Below, piece after piece: positions 35,161 to 44,323 of a stretch of DNA of 64,000 nt. The translations under genes were made by a program, and so were the position numbers. Where the stretch lies: positions 1,093,768 to 1,157,767 of the forward strand of contig NZ_SJPW01000002.1 of NCBI RefSeq assembly GCF_007860125.1, in the 5' to 3' direction. The DNA is from Rubripirellula tenax. GTDB taxonomy: Bacteria; Planctomycetota; Planctomycetia; Pirellulales; Pirellulaceae. The notes under the pieces are model-generated. The model had not been told where the DNA came from. It did not search any database and saw only the letters and a list, made by a program, of their open reading frames with translations. Position 1 is the stretch's first letter. Every line of letters starts with the position of its first letter.

Positions 35161-37401
35161 TCATTGTGGTATCCGAATGACACGCAACGTTTGACCCGCG
35201 GAATCGGGAATCGTGGCCAGCCACTGCATATCGTCAGAGATGGCGATCGCCTTGATGTATAGGTTTCCTCCGACATTCAATCGTTTGATGGGTTCGCCGC
35301 TGATTGCGTCCCAAAGGGTCACCTGTCCACGGCCACCCGAGTAGATCCGTTTTCCGTCGGGCATGAATCCAATGCTCCACTGGATTTCGTGGTCGGTGTC
35401 GATCTTCATCACATTCGCCCGCGTCGCGGTATCGAAAACGTCGATCGCATAACCGCTGGTGATCGCCACCCGGCCACCGTCGGGCGAGAACGCGACTGCT
35501 TGGGGACGCCCGCGTCGCATTTCCGTTCGGTGGATTTCGGTAGCGTTTTTTAAGTCCACGGTAACGACCGATTGCCCGTCGGTCGCCAACGCTTCCAATC
35601 CCTTGCTGGGCAAGTGAATCGCCATCACCGATTTGGGAAACGCATTGAGTTTTCGGAAGCTGACCGTTCCATTTTGCGCCACGGGTTGCCACACCAATTG
35701 CCCGCGCGAGGACCCCGACATCATGTACGTCGACGTCGGGCTGATCGACAACGATTGCACTTCGTCGGAATGACCGGCGATGAATTGACGATCGGTTAGT
35801 TGGCCCGATTCGTCCATCTGCCATGTAGCGATCGTACCCTTGTAACCCGCCGCGATCACCCGCTTGCCGTCTGGCGAAAAAGCAACGGCGGTAACCTGAC
35901 CAAGGTCGTCTCGCAAATCATCAATCTCGACAATTTGCTTGCCGTTGACCAAGTCGAAGATCAACAACTTCGCATCCATCTTGCCGGCCACCAGGAACCG
36001 CTTGTCAGGCGAGAACGCGAGCGACTTGACGGACCAACCCATATCGGCAAATGAGTAAACGACGTCGGCATCCAACCCTTCGTCATTGCGATTGGTTGCC
36101 CGTGATTCGGGGCGAGACGTTGGTCGGCGAGAAGACGGATCAGGCGAAGGCGGGGTACGGTTCGTCGGTTCGAACGGATTGATGGCCGGTCGCCGCAGCG
36201 AATCGGTGGGCGGCAACTCCGGCATCGGCTGAAACGGATTGGGTTGAAACGGAGGCGGTGTATAGCTGGGCGGCGCGTATCCCGGTGGCATATACCCGGG
36301 TGGAAATTGGTTGGGGGAAAATTGGTTTGGCGGCACGACCGGGACGTTTCCGAAGTTCGCCGGTGGCGACGTTGATTCGACCGGAAGAACGCTTGGGCGT
36401 GGGGGCTGCAAAGCGTCGCGTGACGGCAACTCGGGTTCCATCTTTTCCATCTTTCCCATCTTTCCCATCTTTTCTAGCATTTCTGGCATTTCTGGTTGCG
36501 GAAATGCGGGCATGCGACGTGCCGGCTGCATGAAACTGATGACCAGAACCGTGACCCAAATCGCCGACAACAGCAGCATCACGTAGCCGATAATCAGCCC
36601 CGTCAATGCCAACCCGTCGCCGGTTAGCCGACCGCCCGAATTCTTAATTCGATTCATCGCCATGTGCCCGGTGACGACGGCGACGATCGACGTCACCAAC
36701 GACAAACCCATCAAACAAAACGCGAAGATCGAAAGAACGCCAAAGACCAGACTGGTGATCGCCAAGCTAGACGGCGACGCGGGCGCGACGGTCACCAGCG
36801 CAGGCATCGGGCGGGCGAGTGGATGGCCAGAATTTGGCGCGGCCGCGAAAGCTCGGACGGTCGGTGACGAAGCCGTCGCTTCAACACCCATATAGGCTTC
36901 CTCCTCGGCGTCCGACTCGACACGCTGGCGCAGTTGCGCCGCCATGTCCATTTTCGCCGCGTCCAGCAATCTCGCCGATGGTCCCGGAGGCGTCGATTGC
37001 AGCAGCGCCACCGTGTTGGTCACCAAAACAATCGGTGTCATGATCAGCCCCCACGGAAAACCCCACCAACCGGCAAACAGCGTTGTGACCGTTGCCTTGA
37101 TCGCGGCGTTCTTGCCACAACGGTGACAACCGAAAACGGTCGCGTCCGTCGTCCAGGTCAAGATGATGACGCTGATCACCTGTTGGCCGCCGTGGAAATC
37201 CAACGGGCCTGGACCACCGCACCGGGCGCACGCCGCGTCGCGCATTTGCCAAGCGCGTTTCGAAATGATGTCGTCAGGAATATCGCCGACATAGTTGATC
37301 GTCCGCCCGACTTCGAGGCATTTGGCGTTGCAGTAGCGTTTGCCGCCTTCGGATTTTCCGCCGCCAAGAATGAACGAATTACATGCTCCGCAATAAGGCA
37401 T
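35161..37401 (-). CDS. Zinc-ribbon/DUF4190 membrane protein with WD40-like repeats
   Basis: A 746-residue multi-domain protein. The N-terminus has CxxC pairs (YCGACNSF, ACARCGG, FGCHRCGK), likely a zinc ribbon. Hydrophobic stretches at about 108-135 and then a DUF4190-like pair of helices (LAITSLVFGVLSIFAFCLMG, GLALTGLIIGYVMLLLSAIW) lie near residues 210-290. A Pro/Met-rich linker follows, with a 9-base tandem repeat at DNA level, and from about 460 there are WD40-like blades (KSLAFSPDKRFLVAG, VTAVAFSPDGKRVIAAG, VQSLSISPTSTYMMSG). The C-terminal propeller is probably a scaffold. The function is unknown; it precedes (in order) no obvious partner, and the ABC permease gene lies 119 bases upstream on the same strand. 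Confidence 0.85.
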   Translation of the reverse strand: MPYCGACNSFILGGGKSEGGKRYCNAKCLEVGRTINYVGDIPDDIISKRAWQMRDAACARCGGPGPLDFHGGQQVISVIILTWTTDATVFGCHRCGKNAAIKATVTTLFAGWWGFPWGLIMTPIVLVTNTVALLQSTPPGPSARLLDAAKMDMAAQLRQRVESDAEEEAYMGVEATASSPTVRAFAAAPNSGHPLARPMPALVTVAPASPSSLAITSLVFGVLSIFAFCLMGLSLVTSIVAVVTGHMAMNRIKNSGGRLTGDGLALTGLIIGYVMLLLSAIWVTVLVISFMQPARRMPAFPQPEMPEMLEKMGKMGKMEKMEPELPSRDALQPPRPSVLPVESTSPPANFGNVPVVPPNQFSPNQFPPGYMPPGYAPPSYTPPPFQPNPFQPMPELPPTDSLRRPAINPFEPTNRTPPSPDPSSRRPTSRPESRATNRNDEGLDADVVYSFADMGWSVKSLAFSPDKRFLVAGKMDAKLLIFDLVNGKQIVEIDDLRDDLGQVTAVAFSPDGKRVIAAGYKGTIATWQMDESGQLTDRQFIAGHSDEVQSLSISPTSTYMMSGSSRGQLVWQPVAQNGTVSFRKLNAFPKSVMAIHLPSKGLEALATDGQSVVTVDLKNATEIHRTEMRRGRPQAVAFSPDGGRVAITSGYAIDVFDTATRANVMKIDTDHEIQWSIGFMPDGKRIYSGGRGQVTLWDAISGEPIKRLNVGGNLYIKAIAISDDMQWLATIPDSAGQTLRVIRIPQ
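36437..36473 (-). repeat. 9-bp tandem repeat in the WD40 protein gene
   Basis: Four near-perfect copies of a 9-base unit (minus strand RRAAAGATG) encode the linker EKMGKMGKMEKM. Copy changes would keep the reading frame, so this is a possible site of length variation. Confidence 0.7.
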
Positions 37402-37520
37402 CTACAGCCTCCTGAACGCCGATGGCAAAACCGAGTGACGATGACCGAGTCGCTCGACAGCATATCCGCATCCCGTTTCCGAATGGCGTTCACCAGCCCC
37501 GCGAATTCTCGGACGGCAAA

Positions 37521-39224
37521 CTATCGGTGTCGGTTGTACGACATCGCGATCGGCATCCCCAGGATTCCTGACAGCGGGAAAACCCATATGGCGAATGCGA
37601 CACAGTGCCATGTTTGGATCGCGGCAAACGGATTGCAGAACGCCAACACCGTACCGACCAACGCGACCGGCAACAGCCAGCCGATGGTGATCAACGCCGC
37701 GGCGCCGGTGCTGGCGAAGTTTGCTCGCACCAGCGCGACCGCGACCCATGTGGCGGCCACCGCTTTGGCAACCAACATCGTGATGATCACCGGTGCAATC
37801 CAGTGACTCATTTCGCGCAGCTTAGCCATGGTCGTATCCCAATCGGTTTGCCGTGCGAACCACATCGCGAACCAGCCCACCATACCCAACCCGACGATGG
37901 TGACCCCGGCGACGACGGCGATGGCAAGCCAGTCTCGTCCAGCCATCGATGTCCAGGCGAGACCTGCGGTTGACCCCAGAATGGCCGCAGAAACCGTGAC
38001 CACGATCATCGTCGATAGGCGAACGCCGATCGAAAACCATTGATCGCGACCCCCCAACGACTCGGCCTGCGTCAAAGCCCACTCAAACCAAATCTGTCGG
38101 TTCGATGGCCAAGCTGACCAACCGACAAACACGATGGAAAGGCAAGAGAAGATCGCCATCATCATCGCGATCGAGACCGCGAAACGTGTCCAAGCGATAG
38201 CCGCATCTGTCATCGGAATCGGCCCCAGAAACGGCGACAACATCGACGAGCCCTCAGTGTCCACCATATTGGCACCGCTGACGGCAACGCCGCCCCACAC
38301 GGCGAACCCGACGACTGCGAAGGTGACAGAAACAGCGTGCAGCGGAAACACGAGCGTCAGCAACAAGATCGACGGAATCACCATCCAAGTGATCGTCCGC
38401 GTCAATCGATCGCGTGTTCCGGCGAACTCGTACCACGCCAGCGCTCGGATCGGACGAGTGAAGTCACGACGCTGATCGGCCCCATCCATCCAGTACGACC
38501 ACCATTTCGCTTTCGCACCCGTTGAACGCTTCGCAACCGCTGGAATGATTCCATCGGGCGAAGTCCGAGCAAGCTCGATGGCTCGCAGGGCTGCGAAAGC
38601 GGCGAAGACAAAATTAACGATCGTAAAAATGGTGCTGAACCAAAACGCGGCCAATCGCCATCGAACGAATTGGATATTCAATGAGTTCACATACAGAATC
38701 AAAACACCGTACGAAGCGACGGCGGCGAATGGCAAAATGACGAACCGGAGCCAAGGCCACTGCATCGGCCGCCACGCGACTGCCATCGCCCAGATCGCGA
38801 CCGCCGAAAACGCAAAGCAGGGAATCAATCGCGGAACGGGTTCCGCGGTCGCGTAGCGAATGAACGTTACGAAGATCAGCCACAAAATGCTGATCCAAAG
38901 CGTCTTCAGCACCAGCGGCACCATCGCGATCTTCCACGACTGGATGGGACTTCGCAGGATGAACCGGTCACAGTTGCTGTCGATCAAACCGACGCTCTTG
39001 CCGCTGCTGAAGTCAAACAGCACAAAGGTGGCGAAACCGGCCGGCAGGAAACTCCAAACCATCAACACACCCAACCACGGCAAGTCAGTCCGCGTGCCGT
39101 CGCGAAGAATCAATTCCAACATCGCACCAATGGAAGTTCCGATAACGATGATCGCGATCAAACAGAGTGCAGGCGTGCGACTGCGAGAGATCGCCAATCG
39201 CGTGAGCGCGAGTGCTTCAGACAT
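37521..39224 (-). CDS. ABC-2 type transporter permease
   Basis: A 567-residue membrane protein with about 14 predicted helices, such as LCLIAIIVIGTSIGAMLELIL, LGVLMVWSFLPAGFATFVLF and TTMVVTVSAAILGSTAGLAW-like segments in the second half. It carries the KRSTGAKAKWWSYWMDGADQ loop in the middle. No substrate motif is seen. The start is ATG 39224, which overlaps the stop of the ABC ATPase gene by eight bases, so the pair is co-translated. Likely exports a lipid, peptide or antibiotic-like compound, or acts in stress resistance, as YtrA-controlled ABC-2 systems do. Confidence 0.82.
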   Translation of the reverse strand: MSEALALTRLAISRSRTPALCLIAIIVIGTSIGAMLELILRDGTRTDLPWLGVLMVWSFLPAGFATFVLFDFSSGKSVGLIDSNCDRFILRSPIQSWKIAMVPLVLKTLWISILWLIFVTFIRYATAEPVPRLIPCFAFSAVAIWAMAVAWRPMQWPWLRFVILPFAAVASYGVLILYVNSLNIQFVRWRLAAFWFSTIFTIVNFVFAAFAALRAIELARTSPDGIIPAVAKRSTGAKAKWWSYWMDGADQRRDFTRPIRALAWYEFAGTRDRLTRTITWMVIPSILLLTLVFPLHAVSVTFAVVGFAVWGGVAVSGANMVDTEGSSMLSPFLGPIPMTDAAIAWTRFAVSIAMMMAIFSCLSIVFVGWSAWPSNRQIWFEWALTQAESLGGRDQWFSIGVRLSTMIVVTVSAAILGSTAGLAWTSMAGRDWLAIAVVAGVTIVGLGMVGWFAMWFARQTDWDTTMAKLREMSHWIAPVIITMLVAKAVAATWVAVALVRANFASTGAAALITIGWLLPVALVGTVLAFCNPFAAIQTWHCVAFAIWVFPLSGILGMPIAMSYNRHR

Positions 39225-40161
39225 TTGCGAGTTCCTCTTTGGCAGCATCGGCGGCGCTGCGACTGACGCGGGCCGCAAACCAGCGTTCCAGCGACAACGG
39301 CCGCGTCTCGATCAGCTCGTAAGTGGATGCGAACACGTTGCGGTCAAATGCATCGGACTTGACGACCGCCGACCACTCATCGCCGCTGGCCTGCCACCCG
39401 AATACGCCATCGAACTGGGGTTTCGCAATCGTCGGTACGCGGTTGCGGAAAACGATCTCGATGTAGCTGGCCGACAGATCGTTCGACGTCGTCGTTTCAA
39501 TGATGCGACCGTCATGCATCAACGCCACGTGGTCACACACGCGATCGACTTCGTCGAGCAGGTGGCTGGAAAACAGAACCGTTCGACCGTCGTCGTTGAT
39601 CGTTCGGATGATGGCTTCCAAAATGTCACGTCGGGCGATCGGGTCCAAGCCGCTGGACGGCTCGTCCAAGATCAACAGCTCCGGCCGATGAGCGATCGCG
39701 ACCAACAAACCTGCGCGGGCCCGACCGCCCTTCGACAGCGAGCTCAACTTGGTCGATCGAGACAGCGAAAACAGATCGCAAAGCTGGGCCGCATAGGCTT
39801 CGTCCCATGTGGGATAGAGCGCGCGAGTGAAATCGATCAACTCGCCCACGCGAATCCACTTGGGAAGCGAATCCTCTTCGGTCAAATACCCGATGCGTTT
39901 CAAAACGCCTTCAGGGTCGGCGACCGGATCATCGCCAAGCACACGAACACGGCCGTGGGTGGCTTTCAGCGAGCCGATCAAGTGCCGGATCAACGTCGTC
40001 TTACCGGCGCCGTTGAGTCCCACCAGACCAAAGATGGTGCCCGAGGGAACCACCATGCTCACTTCGTCCAGTGCAACCTTTCCGCGAAAGGAACGGCTCA
40101 GTCCGGTCACTTCGACGGCCGCGGTTTCGACGAAAGAGGGCGGTTGGATCGCATCAGTCAT
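39217..40161 (-). CDS. ABC transporter ATP-binding protein
   Basis: A 314-residue ATPase. Walker A GLNGAGKTTL, signature SLSKGGRARAGLLVAIAH (the canonical SGGQ is replaced by SKGG), Walker B LLILDEPSSGLD and H-loop His in LFSSHLLDEVD. The C-terminal 80 residues are the regulatory extension usual for ABC-2 ATPases. It is the second gene of a regulator-ATPase-permease operon, with ATGA overlap to the GntR gene. The atypical signature (Lys for the second Ser/Gly) is seen in some YtrB-like ATPases. Confidence 0.92.
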   Translation of the reverse strand: MTDAIQPPSFVETAAVEVTGLSRSFRGKVALDEVSMVVPSGTIFGLVGLNGAGKTTLIRHLIGSLKATHGRVRVLGDDPVADPEGVLKRIGYLTEEDSLPKWIRVGELIDFTRALYPTWDEAYAAQLCDLFSLSRSTKLSSLSKGGRARAGLLVAIAHRPELLILDEPSSGLDPIARRDILEAIIRTINDDGRTVLFSSHLLDEVDRVCDHVALMHDGRIIETTTSNDLSASYIEIVFRNRVPTIAKPQFDGVFGWQASGDEWSAVVKSDAFDRNVFASTYELIETRPLSLERWFAARVSRSAADAAKEELANV

Positions 40162-40550
40162 GAACGTTCTCCATCATTCGAAATTTGGGAGTCGCGTTTG
40201 GCTAGCAGCTCGACAACGTCATCAAGCTGGAAACCGAGGTGACGGGATTGGATGATCAGATTGTCCAAGTGCCTTTCCAGCATCCGACGCCGCTCGGCGA
40301 CGCTGCGGCGCTGGGTCAACTCGGCGACGAACGTGCCGGTGGTCCGTCGTTTTTCGACCAGACCTTCGACCTCCAGCTCACGATAGGCACGAGCGACGGT
40401 GTTCGGGTTGACCTGCAGCGTTTCCGCCAGAGTTCGCATCGCCGGAAGTTCGTCGCCGGCGTTCAAGCCGCCGGTGACGATGCGATTGCGGATCTGATCG
40501 ACGATCTGTTGATAGATCGGGACGCCGTCGGAATTGAGGTGGATCTGCAT
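40158..40550 (-). CDS. GntR-family transcriptional regulator, YtrA-like
   Basis: A 130-residue repressor. The N-terminal winged helix is clear: PIYQQIVDQIRNRIVTG, ELPAMRTLAETLQVNPNTV with the recognition helix, and AYRELEVEGLVEKRRTTGTF. The short C-terminal tail (about 50 residues, dimerisation) is that of the YtrA group, in which the regulator controls its own ABC operon. It is the first gene of that operon, with the stop overlapping the ATPase start. A palindrome lies nine bases upstream of its start. Confidence 0.92.
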   Translation of the reverse strand: MQIHLNSDGVPIYQQIVDQIRNRIVTGGLNAGDELPAMRTLAETLQVNPNTVARAYRELEVEGLVEKRRTTGTFVAELTQRRSVAERRRMLERHLDNLIIQSRHLGFQLDDVVELLAKRDSQISNDGERS

Positions 40551-40558
40551 GACTGACC

Positions 40559-40584
40559 TGTTGTGTTAATTCATTGATACAACA
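40559..40584 (-). promoter_or_regulatory. Probable operator of the GntR/ABC operon
   Basis: A 26-base inverted repeat with exact TGTTGT/ACAACA ends and 7 of 8 pairing arm bases, around an A/T-rich centre (TTAATTCATTGA). It sits immediately upstream of the gene start and fits the usual spacing and shape of YtrA-type operators. It is the only strong palindrome in the 263-base gap to the next plus-strand gene. Confidence 0.65.
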
Positions 40585-40813
40585 AGCCCGATGCGGATGT
40601 CAAGTCATTTTTGAAAGCAACTGCGCCACATTGCCGGCGTTTCACGCGTGCAACTGGAAGATTTTGCCTTTTTCGGCAAATGGGGTTGCCCCACCTGGTC
40701 CGATCTTGCGATAGCCCAAAGCAACGAATCACCGACATCGTCGCGACCGCAACGGGCGCGCCGCCAACTTGGCTTCAAGCGACCATTCAACGAATCGCAG
40801 GAGTACCCACCTC

Positions 40814-41287
40814 ATGAACCGTCCACCACTATCCTTTCGGCCGATCTTTCGATCCGCCGCGGCCATCGCCTTGGTGATCGGCCTATCGATGTCGGCCACT
40901 GCGCAAGACATGGCTCCCGAATTCGGCGCCGAGCCTGCTTCGCCAATGGCCGGCATGTTCAGCAACCTGAATCCCGCAAACTGGAAGATGCCCAATTTCA
41001 AGAGCATGCTGCCGGGCCAGGAAGAGAAAGCCCGGATCGTAGAAAAGAAAGATGGGCTGTTTGCGGAAGTGAAAAAATCGGCTTCGACCAGTTGGGCCAA
41101 GACCAAAGAAGTCTTCAACCCTCAAAAACTGAACCCCGTCAACTTCTTTCCGGCATCATCACGAACCGAATCGATCGACGAAGAGCCCAAACCAGGGTTC
41201 TTCCGGTCGTTGTTCACGCCCGCGCCGGCACAAGAGCCTCAAACCGAAACCGTCCAAGATTTCTTGAAGCAGTCGCGTCCGAATTAG
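40814..41287 (+). CDS. Exported hypothetical protein
   Basis: A 157-residue protein with a signal peptide (FRSAAAIALVIGLSMSATAQ, cleavage after ATAQ or TAQD). The mature part is Pro-, Lys- and Asn-rich (LNPANWKMPNFKSMLPGQ; LNPVNFFPASS), with no Cys and no recognised family. Two short segments with the pattern LNPxNxxxP look like an internal repeat. An AGGAG at 40799-40803 supports ATG 40814 over an upstream in-frame start. Convergent with dapA, with 15 bases between the stops. Confidence 0.75.
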   Translation: MNRPPLSFRPIFRSAAAIALVIGLSMSATAQDMAPEFGAEPASPMAGMFSNLNPANWKMPNFKSMLPGQEEKARIVEKKDGLFAEVKKSASTSWAKTKEVFNPQKLNPVNFFPASSRTESIDEEPKPGFFRSLFTPAPAQEPQTETVQDFLKQSRPN

Positions 41288-41302
41288 GCCACCGACCCGT
41301 TG

Positions 41303-42208
41303 TTAGACCGAGGCGGCTTCTTGCAAACCGAAGGCGAACAGCGTCTCGCGAAGGCGCTGGGCTTCCTGTTCATTCAGCGGCGTCATCGGCAATCGCAGCT
41401 CGCCGCTGTCGCGACCCACCATTTGCATCGCCGCCTTGACCGGAATCGGATTGGTGGCGATCCCCAGCATGTTGCTGCACAAAGCGAACATCCGGTGGTG
41501 CAGCTTCTGAGCCGTGGCGAAATCACCTGCTGCGGCTGCCGCGACCAGCTCGATCATCGGGGTCGGCGCCAAGTTACCGACGACAGAGATGACACCTTCG
41601 GCGCCGACGCTCATCATCGGCAGCGTCAATGAATCGTCGCCCGACAGCACGGTCAAATCGGTCGTGCCCAGGATCGCCGAGCACTGGTCCAACTTGCCGG
41701 TGGCTTCCTTGACCATCGTGATGCCGGCCAAGTGCGAAAGTCGCTGAATCGTTTCGACGTCAATTTCCTTGCCCGTTCGGCCGGGGATATTGTAGACACA
41801 GACCGGAATGTCGACGTCTTCGGCGATCGCCTTGAAGTGCTGAAAAAAACCTTCTTGGGTCGGCTTGTTGTAGTACGGAGCGACTTGCAGGGTCGCGTCG
41901 GCGCCTTCTTTGGCGGCGCGCCGGGTCAGCCGGAGGGCTTCGGCGGTGCTGTTGCTGCCCGTGCCAGCCATCACTTTGGCTCGGCCCGCCACGCACTGGA
42001 TCACCTCGCTGATGACACGCTCGTGCTCGTCGTGCGACAGCGTCGGCGATTCCCCGGTGGTTCCGGCGGGAACGATGCAGTTGGTGCCTGCAGCGATTTG
42101 AAACTCAATCTGCTCGCGGAGCCGCGAATAATCCACATCGTCACCATTGAATGGCGTGATGATCGCGACGGACAGACCGGCAAACTCAGAACCCTTGCGT
42201 TGGGCCAT
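41303..42208 (-). CDS. dapA: 4-hydroxy-tetrahydrodipicolinate synthase
   Basis: A 301-residue cytoplasmic TIM-barrel aldolase that condenses pyruvate with aspartate semialdehyde, the committed step to diaminopimelate and lysine. Signature parts are [34 protein letters not shown], the Tyr-containing YNIPGRTG, and the Schiff-base lysine in ITMVKEATG. Length equals the usual 290-300. Start at ATG 42208; an in-frame GTG lies twelve bases further upstream. It stands alone, so the pathway genes are scattered, as is common in planctomycetes. Confidence 0.95.
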   Translation of the reverse strand: MAQRKGSEFAGLSVAIITPFNGDDVDYSRLREQIEFQIAAGTNCIVPAGTTGESPTLSHDEHERVISEVIQCVAGRAKVMAGTGSNSTAEALRLTRRAAKEGADATLQVAPYYNKPTQEGFFQHFKAIAEDVDIPVCVYNIPGRTGKEIDVETIQRLSHLAGITMVKEATGKLDQCSAILGTTDLTVLSGDDSLTLPMMSVGAEGVISVVGNLAPTPMIELVAAAAAGDFATAQKLHHRMFALCSNMLGIATNPIPVKAAMQMVGRDSGELRLPMTPLNEQEAQRLRETLFAFGLQEAASV

Positions 42209-42496
42209 GAAAACTCTCACTGCGAATGGACTGGAAGGACAGGGCCGAAGTGTACCAGCCCCGAGTGTTTTTGCTAAAGGACCGAAAAGCCCGGAAACTG
42301 AAAAGCATGGAATACGGGAAATTCGTTCGTCTCTTTGGGCTTGCGTGACCGGCTTCTTACGCCATACTTACCCGCTTCGTGTGAAAATCCCTGGCTGCGA
42401 TTACCGCGCCAACACACCAAACGTGGCCGCTATTTTCCATCGCCGGCAACGTACACCCATTCATTATCACTTTTGACAGCTTAAGGTAACGCATCG

Positions 42497-43120
42497 ATGG
42501 CCGACGTATTTCAAGTCGAAACTCGCAATGAAGTTGGTTCGGCAGCCACTCGGCGTCTGCGTCGCACAGGCATGATTCCTGCGGTCCTTTACGGCCACGG
42601 CGAAGCGAACAAGCACTTGGCCATTCCTGAGGCCCAAGTCCGCACTTTGCTGCGTCACCACGGCAAGATGGTCGAACTGGCTGGCGATTGCAAAGAAACA
42701 GCTTTGGTCAGCGACGTTCACTGGGATCCCATGGGCATCGACGTCTTGCACCTGGACCTGGTTCGCGTGAACCTGAAGGAATTGGTCGAAGTAACGATCC
42801 CGATTCGTGTTCACGGCGAGTGCGTCGGCGTTCGCGACGGCGGAATGCTGCTGGAAAACTTCCACGAAGTCGAAATTCGCTGCCCTGCCGGCTCGATTCC
42901 CGAAAACATCGGCCTGGACGTCACCGAACTCGCGATGGGCGCCCACTTGACGGCTGCCGACCTGGAAATGCCGTCCGGAGCCGAGTTGGTAACCCCAGGC
43001 GACACGGTCGTTTGCCACGTCGAAGAACCACGCAAATCGGCCGATAGCGACGAAGCGGAAATGAACATGGGCGCAGAGCCTGAAGTCATCGCCAAGGGTG
43101 GCGAGAAGGACGAAGAGTAA
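42497..43120 (+). CDS. rplY: Large ribosomal subunit protein bL25 (Ctc family)
   Basis: A 207-residue ribosomal protein that binds 5S rRNA. The N-terminal L25 domain (VFQVETRNEVGSAATRRLRR, GMIPAVLYGHGEANKHLAI) is followed by the beta-rich TL5/Ctc domain (VEVTIPIRVHGECVGVRDGG) and an acidic tail (DSDEAEMNMGAEPEV). The long form is typical of non-gamma-proteobacteria. Probably the first gene of the cluster running to rplI; pth starts seven bases after its stop. Confidence 0.95.
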   Translation: MADVFQVETRNEVGSAATRRLRRTGMIPAVLYGHGEANKHLAIPEAQVRTLLRHHGKMVELAGDCKETALVSDVHWDPMGIDVLHLDLVRVNLKELVEVTIPIRVHGECVGVRDGGMLLENFHEVEIRCPAGSIPENIGLDVTELAMGAHLTAADLEMPSGAELVTPGDTVVCHVEEPRKSADSDEAEMNMGAEPEVIAKGGEKDEE

Positions 43121-43127
43121 CGAGTCG

Positions 43128-43763
43128 GTGAAGTTAATCGTTGGGCTGGGCAATCCGGGTCGCAAATACGACCAAACGCGACACAACATCGGGTTTGTCG
43201 TGGTAGATAAGGTCGCAAGCCTGGTTTCGGCCAGCCCATCGAAGGTAAAGTTTGAGGGCTTGCTGGCTGAGGCCTTGATCAGCGGTGAGAAAGCGGCCCT
43301 GCTTTGGCCACAAACCTACATGAACGCGAGCGGCCAAAGCGTCCGTAAAGCGCTCGATTTTTACAAGCTAGAAGCGAAAGATGTGCTGGTAGTTTGCGAC
43401 GACCTGAACTTGCCATGCGGAAAGATTCGGTTAAAAGCAAATGGATCGGCAGGCGGCCAGAAAGGGCTTGCAGATACCATTCGCCACTTACAGACAGATG
43501 AGTTTGCGAGATTAAAGATAGGAATCGGTCGGCCTCCCGAAGGTTGGGAGGTCACCGATTATGTACTCGGGAGATTCTCGAGCACAGAGAATGAAGCGAT
43601 CGAGGATGCCGCCACCGTGGCCGCTCGAGCTGCGATTTGCTGGGCAACCGATGGCGCCACCATCGCGATGAACCGGCACAATGCGGAAGAGAAGAAAGAG
43701 ACCAAAACGAAGCGAACGAACGGGACATCAAAAAAGCCCACCACTGAACCTAAACGTCCCTGA
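43128..43763 (+). CDS. pth: Peptidyl-tRNA hydrolase
   Basis: A 211-residue enzyme that releases peptides from stalled peptidyl-tRNA. The start KLIVGLGNPGRKYDQTRHNI gives the catalytic His in TRHNIGF, followed by LLWPQTYMNASGQSV, the catalytic Asp region VCDDLNLPCGKIR and GSAGGQKGL. The Lys/Thr-rich tail (EEKKETKTKRTNGTSKKPT) is longer than normal (about 190 residues). GTG 43128 is preferred because family members begin with the KLIVGLGNPG strand; a GTG at 43098 would overlap rplY. Confidence 0.94.
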   Translation: MKLIVGLGNPGRKYDQTRHNIGFVVVDKVASLVSASPSKVKFEGLLAEALISGEKAALLWPQTYMNASGQSVRKALDFYKLEAKDVLVVCDDLNLPCGKIRLKANGSAGGQKGLADTIRHLQTDEFARLKIGIGRPPEGWEVTDYVLGRFSSTENEAIEDAATVAARAAICWATDGATIAMNRHNAEEKKETKTKRTNGTSKKPTTEPKRP

Positions 43764-43790
43764 TACGCTGGACCTAATTCGAACAGCGTA
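43764..43790 (+). other. Hairpin in the rpsF leader
   Basis: A perfect 7-base stem TACGCTG/CAGCGTA with a 13-base loop begins right after the pth stop and ends 55 bases before rpsF. It could be an mRNA processing site, a weak terminator or the S6-binding leader; no T-run follows. Confidence 0.4.
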
Positions 43791-43845
43791 GCGACAGAAT
43801 CCTAACGTCTAACGACCAAAACTGTTTTAGAGAGATTGACCGAAC

Positions 43846-44265
43846 GTGGCTAAGAACACTTACGAAACGCTGCTGATCCTGGACAGCAACTTGTATGCTC
43901 GCGACCCAGGCACCGTTGCCAGCCAAATCAGTGACATCATCACTGAAGCCGGTGGTGACGTTTTGGTCAGCCGACTTTGGATGGAACAAAAGCTGGCTTA
44001 CCCGATCAATAAGCACCAAAAAGGTACTTATTGGCTGACGTACTTCGAAATGGAAGGCCCAAACCTGCCGAAGATCGATCGCGCGTTTCAATTGTGCGAG
44101 CCAGTGCTTCGCCAAATGACGCTGAAGCTGGAACCACGGTTGATCGAGCCGATTTTGGCCAACGCCCGCGGCGAATCGATTCGCGTTTCAGCATCCTCCG
44201 CTGAGCAGGCCGAAGAGGAAACCGAAGACGCCACAGAAAACGATGATTCCGAAGTCGAAGTGTAG
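43846..44265 (+). CDS. rpsF: Small ribosomal subunit protein bS6
   Basis: A 139-residue 30S protein (central domain). Starts with GTG; NTYETLLILDSNLYARDPG, then SRLWMEQKLAYPINKHQKGTY and EMEGPNLPKIDRAFQL are typical of bS6. The C-terminal extension (EEETEDATENDDSEVEV) is acidic and longer than in E. coli. It heads the rpsF-ssb-rplI group. The usual partner rpsR (bS18) is missing here. Confidence 0.95.
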   Translation: MAKNTYETLLILDSNLYARDPGTVASQISDIITEAGGDVLVSRLWMEQKLAYPINKHQKGTYWLTYFEMEGPNLPKIDRAFQLCEPVLRQMTLKLEPRLIEPILANARGESIRVSASSAEQAEEETEDATENDDSEVEV

Positions 44266-44323
44266 GCGTTAAGACCGATCGCCGAGGAGACACAAAACCC
44301 TCTTCGCCATCCGAGAGCAAACC

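Noticed and set aside
42341-42368. Promoter-like TTGCGT and CATACT with 16 bases between, ahead of rplY
   Set aside because: Only partial match to the sigma-70 consensus; too weak to call.
43098-43127. Upstream GTG start of pth
   Set aside because: Would overlap rplY by 23 bases and add a tail before the conserved first strand.
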